Below are positions 1 to 9,672 of a DNA stretch of 34,160 bases, in pieces. The notes under the pieces are model-generated. The model had not been told where the DNA came from and made no database searches. It saw only the letters and a list, made by a program, of their open reading frames with translations. Every line of letters starts with the position of its first letter. Position 1 is the stretch's first letter. The DNA comes from Chloroflexota bacterium (lineage in GTDB: Bacteria; Chloroflexota; UBA6077; JAJPHF01), in NCBI GenBank assembly GCA_019686175.1, contig JADGHJ010000008.1, forward strand, positions 1 through 34,160, written 5' to 3'. A program made the position numbers and the translations under genes.

Positions 1-48
1 GATCTGGTAGGTAGCCGATGTCCGTGTGCCCCTCGCCCTGCGCACTAC

Positions 49-1758
49 CTACTCACCTGCTGTCGACTGCACGGCGTAGATCACCACGGCGTTGCCATCC
101 CGACGGTCGAGCCAGAAGACCGGCTGCAGGCCCGGGGGGGGATGGCGCCAGTCCAGTAAGGCGCCGAACGTGGGCCGTGTGGCGAGGAAGCGCTCCTCTA
201 CGACGAGGAACGCGACATCTCGGTAGCGCGCGTAACGTAAGAGATCGGGATAGTCCGCGTACGGCGTCATCAGCGCGTACTCGTGCAGCCGCCCGTAGAA
301 CGAGAGCGCGGCCCCATGCACGGCCATGACACGCGCGGCGCTGTGCCCATTGTCGGTGAGCCAGCGGCCCGCGGCGACCGTTGCTTCCCAGGTCGGCTGG
401 CGCTGAGCAGTAACTCGATACGCTCCGGCCACCACGAGGAGCACGAGCGTCACTCCGAGCACCGGGGCGCTGCGGTACAGCCTGCGGAGACCAGCATGCC
501 CATCCAGAGCAGGGATGCGTGGAAGGTAGCGCTCCAGTGCCACTGTGCCCAGGGCGAGCCAGGGGATCACTAGGGCCACGAACGGTACGAAATAGCGCGT
601 GTAGAGGAAGAACGCCGGATACAGGAGCACGTACACCAGCACGAAGCTGCTGAGCGTGAGCCACGCGAGCCAGTGGTGGCGCCTCCGCAAACCGAGCAGC
701 CAACCCAGGAACGTCACCAGCAGGACGGGGAGTGGGAGCACCTGCACCAGGAACATCTGCTCGTCATAGAGGTTCCTGGTGTAGTGGGCAACGAATTCGC
801 GTATGGACACCGGGTAGTTCTGGGCCATCTCGGGCGAGTCGACGATCAGCCGCGTGCCGTCGGGCGTCAGGCGGTAGAAAGCGGCCTCCAGGTCGGCACC
901 ACGGGTCATCAGCGTGCCCTGCGCGAGGTTGCCTAGCTTGCCGCTGATCGTCCACTGGCCGAGCTGGCTGTGGAGATACAGCACGTAGGGCAGCAGCAGG
1001 GGCGCTAACCCCAGTGCCAGCCCGGTGCCGGCGAGGAGCGCGTCTTTCCACCGGTTGTGGGCCGCGGCCGCGAGCAGCACGAGCAGGCCGATCGGGCCGA
1101 GGTAGACGAGCCCCTCGGGGCGCGTGAGGTAGGCCGCGCCGACCAACGCCCCGGTGGCCACTCCCCACAGCAGCACGCGGCGTCCCCGTTGGATCGCTCC
1201 CAGCAGCGCCAGCGTGAGGAACAGCGCGCTGGCCAGCAGCAGCGTGTACAGCATCTCGGACAGCGGCGTGAGGCCCATCTCGAGGAACCGGGGGTAGATC
1301 GCGGCGAGGAACGCGGCGAGGAGGGCGACGCGCTCTCCGTACAGCGGCCGCGTGAGGTAGAACAGCACGGGGATCAGCAGGAGGCTCGCCAGCACCGAGA
1401 CCAGGTACGCCGCGGCGGCCAGATCGCCTCCGGTGAGCGGGCTTGCCAGCGCGATGGTCACGGCGTAGCCCGGCGGGAATACCTGGCCGACGGCGGCCGG
1501 CCAGTCGCCCGCGAGCAGGCGGAGCGCCTGCCAGGCGTAGCTCGCATCGTCGCCGATCAAAGGCCGCTGCACCGCGACCGGCCACAGCACGGCACGCAGC
1601 CCCGCCCCGGCGACGATGATCGCCAACAGGGCCCTTGGCCAGAACCACCGGGCGCGCGCTGCGGCCAGCGCATGCGGCGCAGTCCGAATCCGCGCGGGAA
1701 TGGTCTGGATGCCCACGACTACACCCGTCCTCTCTACCCGGATCCTGCTTGTGTCCAC
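49..1758 (-). CDS. ArnT/GT39-like multi-spanning membrane glycosyltransferase
   Basis: Hydrophobic ORF with many TM segments; N-terminal 'LIGDDASYAWQALRLL' followed by 'PPGYAVTIALASPL' and 'TRPEGLVYL' is typical of PMT/ArnT-like GT39 enzymes. The ORF track runs far upstream of the real start; GTG at 1758 or 1716 is plausible just after the GT2 stop at 1800. Confidence 0.75.
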   Translation of the reverse strand: MDTSRIRVERTGVVVGIQTIPARIRTAPHALAAARARWFWPRALLAIIVAGAGLRAVLWPVAVQRPLIGDDASYAWQALRLLAGDWPAAVGQVFPPGYAVTIALASPLTGGDLAAAAYLVSVLASLLLIPVLFYLTRPLYGERVALLAAFLAAIYPRFLEMGLTPLSEMLYTLLLASALFLTLALLGAIQRGRRVLLWGVATGALVGAAYLTRPEGLVYLGPIGLLVLLAAAAHNRWKDALLAGTGLALGLAPLLLPYVLYLHSQLGQWTISGKLGNLAQGTLMTRGADLEAAFYRLTPDGTRLIVDSPEMAQNYPVSIREFVAHYTRNLYDEQMFLVQVLPLPVLLVTFLGWLLGLRRRHHWLAWLTLSSFVLVYVLLYPAFFLYTRYFVPFVALVIPWLALGTVALERYLPRIPALDGHAGLRRLYRSAPVLGVTLVLLVVAGAYRVTAQRQPTWEATVAAGRWLTDNGHSAARVMAVHGAALSFYGRLHEYALMTPYADYPDLLRYARYRDVAFLVVEERFLATRPTFGALLDWRHPPPGLQPVFWLDRRDGNAVVIYAVQSTAGE

Positions 1759-1799
1759 GCGTTCCCCGCTCAGGACGGAGTTGGCGAGCGGACAGTGGT

Positions 1800-2780
1800 C
1801 TACGTCGATGTCGGCGGCCGCTTCAGCGAGGTAGGGTAGCGGAGCGCTGCGAGTGCGCCGATGACCATGTAGATGGTGAAACGCAACTCGGGTGGCTGCT
1901 CGCGACGCTTGAGGGCGCCCGCGATCTTGCGCAGGCGCCACAGGAGGTCCTGCAGGAACATGGCTGCCGCGAGCCAGTCGCCGCGGCGCAGGTTGCGCAT
2001 GTATACGGCCCCGAGCCCGAAGCCATACCTGGCGGATAGCACCTGGGCCGCAGGGCCGCTCCGTTTGCCCCAATGCACGACGGCGGGCTCGGGCAGATGG
2101 AGCAGTGTGAGGCCAGCGCGCAGTGCCCGGTAGCAGAGATCGAGGTCCTCGGCCTCTAGTGGCGAGCCTACCCCGAGCCACTCGTCGAAGCCGCCGAGCC
2201 GCTCGAGATCGGCCCGCCACAGGATGAAGTGCGCTCCGATCCCCGCCCACTCGAAAGCAGGCACGAGGCGCCCTGGGAAGAGGGGCGGCCCGCGCACGCG
2301 GTAGACGGATGCGGGCACGTGCTCGGCCACCACCTCTCGGCGGCGATCGTGAGGGACGGGCACGACCGCACCGCAGATAATGACCGGCTGCGGCTCCCGG
2401 AGTAGCGCGGCCACGGCTCGGCCCAGCCAGTCGGGCGGCACCGTCACATCGTCGTCGATCATGGCGACGACCGCGCCCATCAGGTGCGGCAGAGCGTGGT
2501 TCACGGCGCGACTCTTGCCCCGCACAGCTAGGCGCAACACGCGAACCCGGGGATCCCCGATCGCTGCCACCACGTCGACTGTGGCAGGGCCTGGGCTCTG
2601 GTCGCCGAGCACGACCTCGAAGTCCGGGTAGTCGTTGGCGAGGATGGTCGGCAGACAGCGTGCTACGTCCTCGGGCCGGTTGTATGTCGCGATGAGCACA
2701 CTGACAGGCGGGAGCGTGGTGACGGGCCGAGGAGCCATGGTGTCGCCGTGGCTCTTCTCGTGGTCGTCGATGGTTCGCAT
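1800..2780 (-). CDS. Glycosyltransferase family 2
   Basis: 'PPVSVLIATYNRPEDVARCLPTIL...FEVVLGDQS...AMIDDDVTVPPDWL' GT-A fold with DDD metal-binding motif. Start may be ATG 2780 or ATG 2738. Confidence 0.88.
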   Translation of the reverse strand: MRTIDDHEKSHGDTMAPRPVTTLPPVSVLIATYNRPEDVARCLPTILANDYPDFEVVLGDQSPGPATVDVVAAIGDPRVRVLRLAVRGKSRAVNHALPHLMGAVVAMIDDDVTVPPDWLGRAVAALLREPQPVIICGAVVPVPHDRRREVVAEHVPASVYRVRGPPLFPGRLVPAFEWAGIGAHFILWRADLERLGGFDEWLGVGSPLEAEDLDLCYRALRAGLTLLHLPEPAVVHWGKRSGPAAQVLSARYGFGLGAVYMRNLRRGDWLAAAMFLQDLLWRLRKIAGALKRREQPPELRFTIYMVIGALAALRYPTSLKRPPTST

Positions 2781-2813
2781 GCGTGATCACGTCCTCTACC
2801 GGCCACTCGATCG

Positions 2814-4091
2814 CTATCGGAAGCAGGCGAACAGCGTGCGGCCGTAGTTTTTCTTGTAGAACCGCTCGTTGTCCCGATCGGTGCCCAGTGGAACGATGTG
2901 GGTGAATGATGTGTGCTGTTTGACGAATCGCGCGACGTACTCTGGATTCCACTCTGGTAGTGTTGCACGGAACCACTCTTCGTGGGACTCCCCAGTGTCT
3001 AGGAACAGCACCTTACCGGTAATGGCATCAATCTTGTGTAGGATAGTTGCGGCATCACAGGGAATAGGAGCACGCGCAAAGTGATGTAGAATGCTAAGAC
3101 ACAAAACGATGTCATACTTGGTTTCATTGAGTTCTAGAAAGCCCTGAATATAGCTATGGTATAGCTGAGATGGAGAGAGCCCGTAGGCGATGCGACCGAT
3201 TTTGAGCGCATTGGGGTCGGAGTCGACACCGATCGCCGCGGCGCCGCGGCGTGCAAACTCGGCGACGAACCAGCCATAGGAGCAGGCAAGATCGATCATG
3301 GACGACCGGGCAATATCTATCTTGCGCTTTTCCAGAAAGGCCAACATCATGCTCAGACGATCCTCGCAGCAGCGTATAAGTGGCCAGGAGGCGTCGAAAT
3401 CTAGTGTGTTGAGGGGCTGGTAGAGTTCGCGCCGATTCTGCGTCGCAGATACACGGAGAACGAGTCGTTGTAACTCGGTGGGCTGTACGCCGGTTACCAC
3501 GGCTGGAAGGCGCCGTTGGCCTAGCATCCAAGCAATTGCGAGACGATGGAGGCCATCCACGACCTGATAGGTATTGGGTGTCCAGGTTGCATACACCATC
3601 GGCAGAGAGCCCCGCGCGGAATGGCCGTGGGGGCTGGGAAAAGCGACCTCCGTGGGATCCCCGCAACGGATGCGATCGTAAAGCTGCAGGAAAGCGGCTG
3701 CCTGGGCCTGGATGCCCGCCTCCGTCACTTGACCGAAGTAGTGGCCGGTGTAGCGGATCCTGGCCAGGGCGTTGCGATAGTAGGGCGTGGATCGGAGCGT
3801 GGGCAGGTCTAGGACCGCTGGGCCGCCACCGCAATAGAGCTGGAGCAGATGGACGCACGGCGACTCATGGAGCGGCAGGGAGGCTCGGCGGGGATCGTCC
3901 ACCAAATCCGCCCACTGGCCAGCGTCGTACTGCTGTTCGCCGCCCACCAGGACCCGGTCGAGGGGGATGAGGCGGACTCGGGCCCGATCCCGTAGCTCCC
4001 GGGCCCACCGGCGCGTTCGGCGGTAGTGAGCGAGCAGCGGCGACGGCACCCGGTCTCGGATGGTAGCGCGCAAAGCAGTCAGGGCGAGCAT
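2814..4091 (-). CDS. ParB/sulfiredoxin-like N-terminal region fused to a class I SAM-dependent methyltransferase
   Basis: 'NTYQVVDGLHRLAIAWMLGQRRLPAVVTG' resembles ParB-like domains; 'SMIDLACSYGWFVAEFARRGAAAIGVDSD...YDIVLCLSILHHF' is a Rossmann methyltransferase. ATG at 4091 (MLALTALRATIRDR). Confidence 0.7.
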   Translation of the reverse strand: MLALTALRATIRDRVPSPLLAHYRRTRRWARELRDRARVRLIPLDRVLVGGEQQYDAGQWADLVDDPRRASLPLHESPCVHLLQLYCGGGPAVLDLPTLRSTPYYRNALARIRYTGHYFGQVTEAGIQAQAAAFLQLYDRIRCGDPTEVAFPSPHGHSARGSLPMVYATWTPNTYQVVDGLHRLAIAWMLGQRRLPAVVTGVQPTELQRLVLRVSATQNRRELYQPLNTLDFDASWPLIRCCEDRLSMMLAFLEKRKIDIARSSMIDLACSYGWFVAEFARRGAAAIGVDSDPNALKIGRIAYGLSPSQLYHSYIQGFLELNETKYDIVLCLSILHHFARAPIPCDAATILHKIDAITGKVLFLDTGESHEEWFRATLPEWNPEYVARFVKQHTSFTHIVPLGTDRDNERFYKKNYGRTLFACFR

Positions 4092-4140
4092 AGGGCTGCG
4101 CCTCCCTAGACCGGTAAGCGAAGAATGGTAGCTCGCCTGG

Positions 4141-5133
4141 TCAGCGCGCGTGCTGCAGCTCCGAACGTCCGCTCGTCTGGAGGGAGATCGACATGCCGTT
4201 CGCCAAGGGGCGGTGGAAGGTCCGTGGCCAGCGCACGGCTGCCAGCGCGCCCAGTCCCATGTACGCCAGGTAGCGGACGGCGGGCGGACGACGGCGCTGC
4301 AGGAGCGCGAGCGCGATCTGGCCGGCGCGCCAGATGCCCTCCTGTGCCAGCAGATACACCGCGCGCCAGTCGCCCCGCAGAGCGTGGCGCATGTACATGG
4401 CCCCGTGCCCGAACCCGTACATGGCGTACAGGCGGCGGATCGCTGGCTTGCCCGTGTACCGCCCGCGATGCAGCACGGTGGTGTCCGGATCAAGGAGCAC
4501 CGTGTATCCCATCCGCAGCGCGCGATACGCCAGGTCGGTCTCGTCGTGGCTGATGAGCGGCGCCCCAACGCCCAGCCACTCGTCGAAGCCCCCGAGCCGC
4601 ACGAACACCGTCCGACGCGCGAACACGTGGGCGCCGCCGCCCGCGTAGCGCGTCGAGGGCACGAGACGGAACGGGGTTAGCGGCACGCCGTGGAACTCCC
4701 GCCGGGTGGGCGGAAGGAAGTGCGGCACCATCTCCTGGCGGGGATCGTGGGGCACTGGCGCGATGGCGCCGAAGATCAGCGCATTATCGGGGGCCGCGGC
4801 CACCGCCCTCGCTACTCGCTGTAGCCAGTCCGCTGACACCGTGCAGTCGTCATCGAGAATCGCCACGATCTCGCCCTGCGCGGCCTCGATGCCGGCGTTC
4901 ATGGCGCGCGAGCGGCCGCTCTCGGGCAGGTGCAGCAGGTGGAGGCGAGTATCGCCCAGCGTGGCCACCAAGCGTAGCGTGGCGTCGGTCGTGCTCTGAT
5001 CGGCCAGGACCACCTCGAACGCGGGGTAATGGCTGGCCAGCAGGCCCGGCAGCGTAATGGCCAGCTCGTGCGCGCGGTCGCGGGTAGGAATCACCACCGA
5101 GATCAGCGGCGAGGCCGCTGGTGGAGCGCTCAT
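4141..5133 (-). CDS. Glycosyltransferase family 2
   Basis: 'SPLISVVIPTRDRAHELAITLPGLL...VAILDDDCTVSADWL'; ATG at 5133 overlaps the stop of the upstream gene (5130) as ATGA. Confidence 0.9.
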   Translation of the reverse strand: MSAPPAASPLISVVIPTRDRAHELAITLPGLLASHYPAFEVVLADQSTTDATLRLVATLGDTRLHLLHLPESGRSRAMNAGIEAAQGEIVAILDDDCTVSADWLQRVARAVAAAPDNALIFGAIAPVPHDPRQEMVPHFLPPTRREFHGVPLTPFRLVPSTRYAGGGAHVFARRTVFVRLGGFDEWLGVGAPLISHDETDLAYRALRMGYTVLLDPDTTVLHRGRYTGKPAIRRLYAMYGFGHGAMYMRHALRGDWRAVYLLAQEGIWRAGQIALALLQRRRPPAVRYLAYMGLGALAAVRWPRTFHRPLANGMSISLQTSGRSELQHAR

Positions 5134-5930
5134 GATGTCTTCTCCAGCAGGCCGGCCAGCGTGGCGGTCGCGCGCTGGTAGCCCCGTGTCAGGCGGCGAC
5201 GCAGCAGTTTGCCCCGCGCCTGGCCCAGCCGGACGCGGCAGGCGATGTCGAACAGGTAGTCGGCACGGCGCACCTCGGTGCGCCGGAGCCGATGGAGGTC
5301 CGTCCACCGATCGTTCCGTCCGGGGTCGCTGGTGAAGGCCAGCGCGAAGTGGTGGCGCACCGCTTCGACGACCCGCGCGTCGTAACGCCCGAAGGGATAG
5401 GCGAAGGCCTCCACCGGCCGCTCCAGCAGCGCCGCCAGGGCATCGCGGCTGCCCTGTACCTCGGCGAGCAGAGTCGTATTGTCGAGTGCGGTCAGGTCGG
5501 GGTGCGAGCGGCTGTGCGCACCGAATTCGATGCTCTCGGCCGCCCATTGCTGGATCTCGGCTCGGCTCAGCAGCCGATGGGGCCCGCCCATCCAGACGTT
5601 GGTCTCTCCCAGGAGGTCGGTGACCACGAACACGGTGGCGCTGAAGCCGTACCGCCGTAGCACCGGGAGGGCGAAGCGCCCCACGTCGGCATAGCCGTCG
5701 TCGAAGGTGACCAGCACGGGCTTCGCTGGCAGGGGCGTGCCATGCGTGCGCCAGGCGAGCCAGTCCGACGCGCGGATCCCGCGGTAGCCGTGGGCGGCGA
5801 GCCAGCGCACGTGCGCCTCGAACCGCTGCGGCGAAACGGTTAGCCAGGCGTATCGGCCGGGCACCGGGCTTCCGACGTGGTGGTAGCTGAGCACCGACAC
5901 CCGCGGCTCCGCCAGCGAGACTGTGCCCAC
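5130..5930 (-). CDS. Polysaccharide deacetylase (NodB-like, carbohydrate esterase 4)
   Basis: 'VSVLSYHHVG', 'VLVTFDDGYADV', 'IEFGAHSRSHPDLT', 'FAYPFGRYD' NodB motifs; GTG at 5930 preceded by a GGAGGAGG-type RBS. Confidence 0.9.
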   Translation of the reverse strand: MGTVSLAEPRVSVLSYHHVGSPVPGRYAWLTVSPQRFEAHVRWLAAHGYRGIRASDWLAWRTHGTPLPAKPVLVTFDDGYADVGRFALPVLRRYGFSATVFVVTDLLGETNVWMGGPHRLLSRAEIQQWAAESIEFGAHSRSHPDLTALDNTTLLAEVQGSRDALAALLERPVEAFAYPFGRYDARVVEAVRHHFALAFTSDPGRNDRWTDLHRLRRTEVRRADYLFDIACRVRLGQARGKLLRRRLTRGYQRATATLAGLLEKTS

Positions 5931-5970
5931 CAGGCACCTCCTCCCGTGTGCGTGATCGTCGGCCTGAGGC

Positions 5971-7266
5971 TCAGGCGGCGCCCAGGTTGGCCGTGGTAGC
6001 CAGCCGGCTCTGGCGCCGCCGCAGGGCGAGCACGAGGTTGTCTTCCTCGAAGGTGACGGCATCGTGCGGGATCGGAGCGTCCTGCGGGATCGGGCGGGTT
6101 AGCCGCGCGAAACTGGCCAGCCCCACGGGCAGCAGATCGGCACGCTGGGCCTCCTCGGCGGCCATGATCAGGCCATAGCAGTCGAATCCGCCGATGCCAT
6201 CGAGCCGCTGCCCTGCCGGCAAGTCGCGCTTGGCGTAGGCGACCACTTCGGCCACCGGCTGGCCGCGCGGCGCGATGGTCGCGCACTGGTGCAGCGCCGC
6301 CTCGGCAGCGGACAGCGGCGCCTCGTAATGGCAGAGGACCTGCGGCCGGTACAGCAGGTAGTACGGCCCGTCGCCCATCTTCAGATAGCGGAACTCCCGC
6401 TGCACCGCCGGATCGGCGCTGTGGCCGATCACGAACACGCCGTTGGGAATCCCGAGCGTGTACTCGACGATCGGCCCGGCAGCGAGCAGGCCCCGTTGCT
6501 CGAAATCCGCCAGCACCGAGGCCAGCGTCGTCTCCGGCCCCACCATGCCCGTGACGGCCGGCCGCATGCCGGTGGCGTTGGCCACCACGGCCATCTCGAT
6601 GTTGAGCTTCGTGCCATCGGCCGCGGCCGCGGCGATCCACGGTTTCAGTCCGTGGGCGCGGGCGAACGCTTCCTGCGTGGCTGGGGTGGCGTAGCGCTTC
6701 AGCACTCCCTTGCAGTTGCCCGCGACCACGGGGGTCAGGCCGAGGGTCAGCACGTAGTCGTAGAGTTGCTTGAGCAAGCCGGGCTGGTCGCCATCCACGT
6801 CGCTGTACACCACGCCCGCCATCTCGGCCATCTGCTGGAGCACCGCCCCGACGGTCGCCTGGGTCTCGGGGTTGGCCGCCACGATGTGCTTGCCCTGGTG
6901 GATCGCCTCCACGGCCACCGCGGTGCCCACCAGCACGTCGCCGGTCGCTTCCATCACCACGTTGATGCTCGCCACGTGCGCCGGCAACAGCAAGGAGTTG
7001 GTGACGACGAACTGGCCGCGGGCGATCGCGGCGTCCGCCTCCTCGGGCCCCGTGCAGACGACGATTTCGCGAGGGTCGGCACCAGCCGCCACGAGAGCAG
7101 CCTGGGCCCGCTCGAGCGTCCGGTTGGCCACCACCGCCGGCACGAGGCCGGGGGTGCGGTACAGTTGGCGCACGAGCCCTCCACCGAAGAAGCCCGTGCC
7201 CACCACCGCCACGCGCACCGGGCACTTCTCGGCCTCGCGGCGCTCCAGCTCGGCGTAGATACTCAT
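5971..7266 (-). CDS. NAD(P)-dependent oxidoreductase of the predicted homoserine dehydrogenase/SAF-domain type (COG4091-like)
   Basis: 'VRVAVVGTGFFGGGLVRQLYRTPGLVPAVVANRTLERA' Rossmann motif; 'GKHIVAANPETQATVG', 'VVYSDVDGDQPGLLKQLYDYV', 'GNCKGVLKRYATP', and C-terminal 'AKRDLPAGQRLDGIGGFDCYGLI' SAF-like segment. Confidence 0.78.
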   Translation of the reverse strand: MSIYAELERREAEKCPVRVAVVGTGFFGGGLVRQLYRTPGLVPAVVANRTLERAQAALVAAGADPREIVVCTGPEEADAAIARGQFVVTNSLLLPAHVASINVVMEATGDVLVGTAVAVEAIHQGKHIVAANPETQATVGAVLQQMAEMAGVVYSDVDGDQPGLLKQLYDYVLTLGLTPVVAGNCKGVLKRYATPATQEAFARAHGLKPWIAAAAADGTKLNIEMAVVANATGMRPAVTGMVGPETTLASVLADFEQRGLLAAGPIVEYTLGIPNGVFVIGHSADPAVQREFRYLKMGDGPYYLLYRPQVLCHYEAPLSAAEAALHQCATIAPRGQPVAEVVAYAKRDLPAGQRLDGIGGFDCYGLIMAAEEAQRADLLPVGLASFARLTRPIPQDAPIPHDAVTFEEDNLVLALRRRQSRLATTANLGAA

Positions 7267-7326
7267 AGCGGCTCTCCTCGTCTCTGCCAGCGCTCGTTGG
7301 GCCGCTCAGCGTCCCCTCAGGCGGCA

Positions 7327-8325
7327 TCACGCAGAGGTGGCCCCGGCGGCTGTCATATTGGCCAGCGTCTCGCGAAGCGTGCGATGCATTTCGCTCGCGA
7401 TGCGAGTCAGCGCACCGGAGCGGTCGCCGTGCTGCTCGCGTATCTGACTGCAGAAGGCGAGCCGGTGGGCGGCCGCCAGCAGGGTGTAGCAGGGGACTAA
7501 TGGATCATCAGCGAGCGGGCCATAACCTTCTCGGAACGCTGCTTGCTCGCTGGGCGACAGGAAGGCCAAGCAGATCCCCACATCGTAGCGCGGGTCGCCG
7601 GCGAGGGTGTCGGCCAGATCGATGATGCCGGTGATGCGCTGGCCGTCGGTCAAGAGGTTGGCGGGGCGGTAATCACCGTGGAGGAGCGCGGCCTGCCCGA
7701 ACTGCGTGTCGCGCACCTGCATTCCCACCTCGTGCAGCAGCGCGAGTTCAGTGCGGGACAGCCATCCTCGCTCATGTAAGTAGGCCGCAGCGGTCTCGAC
7801 CATGCGCAGCTCGGTCCAGTAGTCGCGCCAGGACGCATACATACCCACGTATTCACCGTTCTGGAGAGACAGGGGACCGAAGTTGCGCACGCGAATCGTG
7901 TGTAAGCGCGCCAGCAGCGCGCCCGCTTGCCGGTACAGGTGGAGCCGCTGTTCGTGTGGCAGGGCCACGGCGTCCAATAGGACGCCGGGCAGCTTGCTAA
8001 CGATGGTGGTCGGTAGGTAGAGCCCTCGCGGCCGGAGGGCGGAGAACAGGAGCTGCGCGACCGGGAGGTCGGAATCCTGGAGCAGCGCATACGCTGCGCG
8101 CTCGGCGTGGAACGCCCCGAGTTCGGGAGCAACCAGGATCATGATCACCATCGCTTGATCGTTCCACGTCGCGCTGTAGACGCGCCGATGCGTACCGCTC
8201 ATCTCCGGTTCGATCCCCTCGACCCGTAGGCCAAAGCCCAGGACAAGGGCCCATTGCAGTAGACAGTGCTTCCAATCGTGCTGCAACAGCCAGTCCACCA
8301 GCCAAGCGCGGCCCAGCTTTGGCAT
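7327..8325 (-). CDS. Aminoglycoside phosphotransferase (APH)-family kinase
   Basis: 'LLHGDYRPANLLTDGQRITGIIDLADTLAGDPRYDVG' contains the APH HGDxxxxN motif and metal-binding D. Confidence 0.82.
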   Translation of the reverse strand: MPKLGRAWLVDWLLQHDWKHCLLQWALVLGFGLRVEGIEPEMSGTHRRVYSATWNDQAMVIMILVAPELGAFHAERAAYALLQDSDLPVAQLLFSALRPRGLYLPTTIVSKLPGVLLDAVALPHEQRLHLYRQAGALLARLHTIRVRNFGPLSLQNGEYVGMYASWRDYWTELRMVETAAAYLHERGWLSRTELALLHEVGMQVRDTQFGQAALLHGDYRPANLLTDGQRITGIIDLADTLAGDPRYDVGICLAFLSPSEQAAFREGYGPLADDPLVPCYTLLAAAHRLAFCSQIREQHGDRSGALTRIASEMHRTLRETLANMTAAGATSA

Positions 8326-8335
8326 CTCGGCACCC

Positions 8336-8893
8336 TCACGGGTGCACAGTGGTGAGCAGCGGCCAGCTACGGTCGCGCTCCGAGACGACGCTGGCCGGCA
8401 GCGGCCAGGCGATGCCCAGCGCCGGATCGTCGTAGCGGACTCCGCGCGCGCACTCCGGCGCGTAGAAGGTGCTCATGGCGTACAGCACTCCGGCGCCGTT
8501 CGTTAGAGTCTGGAACCCGTGCGCACAGCCCTCGGGCACGTACACCGCGCGGTCGTCGGCCGCGGCCAGCCGCAGCGCGACATGCTGGAGATAGGTGGGC
8601 GACGCGGGCCGCAGGTCGACCACCACGTCGTAGATCGCGCCCGCGATGCAGCGCACCAGCTTGGCCTCCGCGTACGGCGGCACCTGGTAGTGGAGCCCGC
8701 GCACCGTGCCTTGGCGGGTGGTGTAAGAGAGGTTGACCTGCGCGAGCACGGCGCTCAGGCCGTGGTCGGCGAACTCGCGCTGACAGAACAGCCGCGCGAA
8801 GGAGCCGCGCTCGTCGAGGTGCGGAGTCAATTCCACCAGGTAGACGCCTGCCAGGTCGGTCTCTACGAAGCGCACGGTCACTCTCCGATCCAT
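8336..8893 (-). CDS. rfbC: dTDP-4-dehydrorhamnose 3,5-epimerase-like protein
   Basis: 'LDERGSFARLFCQREF', 'QGTVRGLHYQVPPYAEAKLVRCIAGAIYDVVVDLR', 'YVPEGCAHGFQTL', 'VRYDDPALGIAWP' RmlC cupin motifs. Confidence 0.88.
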   Translation of the reverse strand: MDRRVTVRFVETDLAGVYLVELTPHLDERGSFARLFCQREFADHGLSAVLAQVNLSYTTRQGTVRGLHYQVPPYAEAKLVRCIAGAIYDVVVDLRPASPTYLQHVALRLAAADDRAVYVPEGCAHGFQTLTNGAGVLYAMSTFYAPECARGVRYDDPALGIAWPLPASVVSERDRSWPLLTTVHP

Positions 8894-9642
8894 TCCGGCA
8901 GTCGTGACGCCTGCACTAGACCGGCCGGCGTGCCGATATCGAGGAAGCGCGCGTCGGCGAAGGCGACGCCCTCGACGTGCAGGCCCGCCCCGAGCGCCTG
9001 CTGGAAGATCGCTCCCAGCGGGATCTCCGCTGCCGGACCGCGCTCGTCGGCGACCGCGGCGTGCAGGAAGCTGGTGAAGGCCGGCGTCCAGGCGGCCAGG
9101 ATCCAGGTGAGCGCCGGGGCGGGCTCGACCGCGGCGACCTGGATGGCCTGGACCCGTGCGCCCGAGCCAGCGACGACCGCGTCGATCTGGCTACCGGGCG
9201 GTCGGGGAAACAGGCCCAGTACCACGTCCGCCGCTGTGGCGGTCTGGCAGTCCAGCAGGCGCCGCAGCGCGTCCGCCGGCTGGAAGACGATGTCCGGGAA
9301 GCCGAACACCACCCGCTCGTCGCGGAGGAAGGGGTACGCCTGGTCCAGCGTGTAGGGAACCCCGAACGGCCGGCGCATCAGGAGGTAGGCGATCGGCAGG
9401 CCCACGCGGTGGCCATCCTCCAGGTAGGCGGGGATGTCCCACTTGCCGCGCCGCAAGATGACATACACCCGCTCGGCGCCCGCCAGGCGCATGGCCTCCA
9501 GAAGGTAGGTGCACACGGGGCGCGGCCGTGGCTCGGCGGCGCCATCTATGCGCTGGAAGCCGAGCGGGTACAGCTCCTTGCTGCAGGGCAGTGGCGCGAT
9601 CCGCGTCGCCTGGCCCGCCGCCGGCACGAGGCCCACCACCAT
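8878..9642 (-). CDS. RmlA-like sugar-1-phosphate nucleotidyltransferase
   Basis: 'VVGLVPAAGQATRIAPLPCSKELYPLGF' nucleotide-binding signature; 'VVFGFPDIVFQP'; 'FLDIGTPAGLVQAS'. Confidence 0.82.
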   Translation of the reverse strand: MVVGLVPAAGQATRIAPLPCSKELYPLGFQRIDGAAEPRPRPVCTYLLEAMRLAGAERVYVILRRGKWDIPAYLEDGHRVGLPIAYLLMRRPFGVPYTLDQAYPFLRDERVVFGFPDIVFQPADALRRLLDCQTATAADVVLGLFPRPPGSQIDAVVAGSGARVQAIQVAAVEPAPALTWILAAWTPAFTSFLHAAVADERGPAAEIPLGAIFQQALGAGLHVEGVAFADARFLDIGTPAGLVQASRLPEWIGE

Positions 9643-9672
9643 GCCGCCTTCCTCCTGGTGCCGGCCGGACGG

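Noticed and set aside
1-48. Possible start of another gene at the left edge
   Set aside because: Only 48 nt beyond the GT39 stop; no start codon with RBS or recognisable peptide.
6289-7500. 403-aa plus-strand ORF
   Set aside because: Antisense shadow of the COG4091-like oxidoreductase; His/Arg/Gly-rich with no domain signature.
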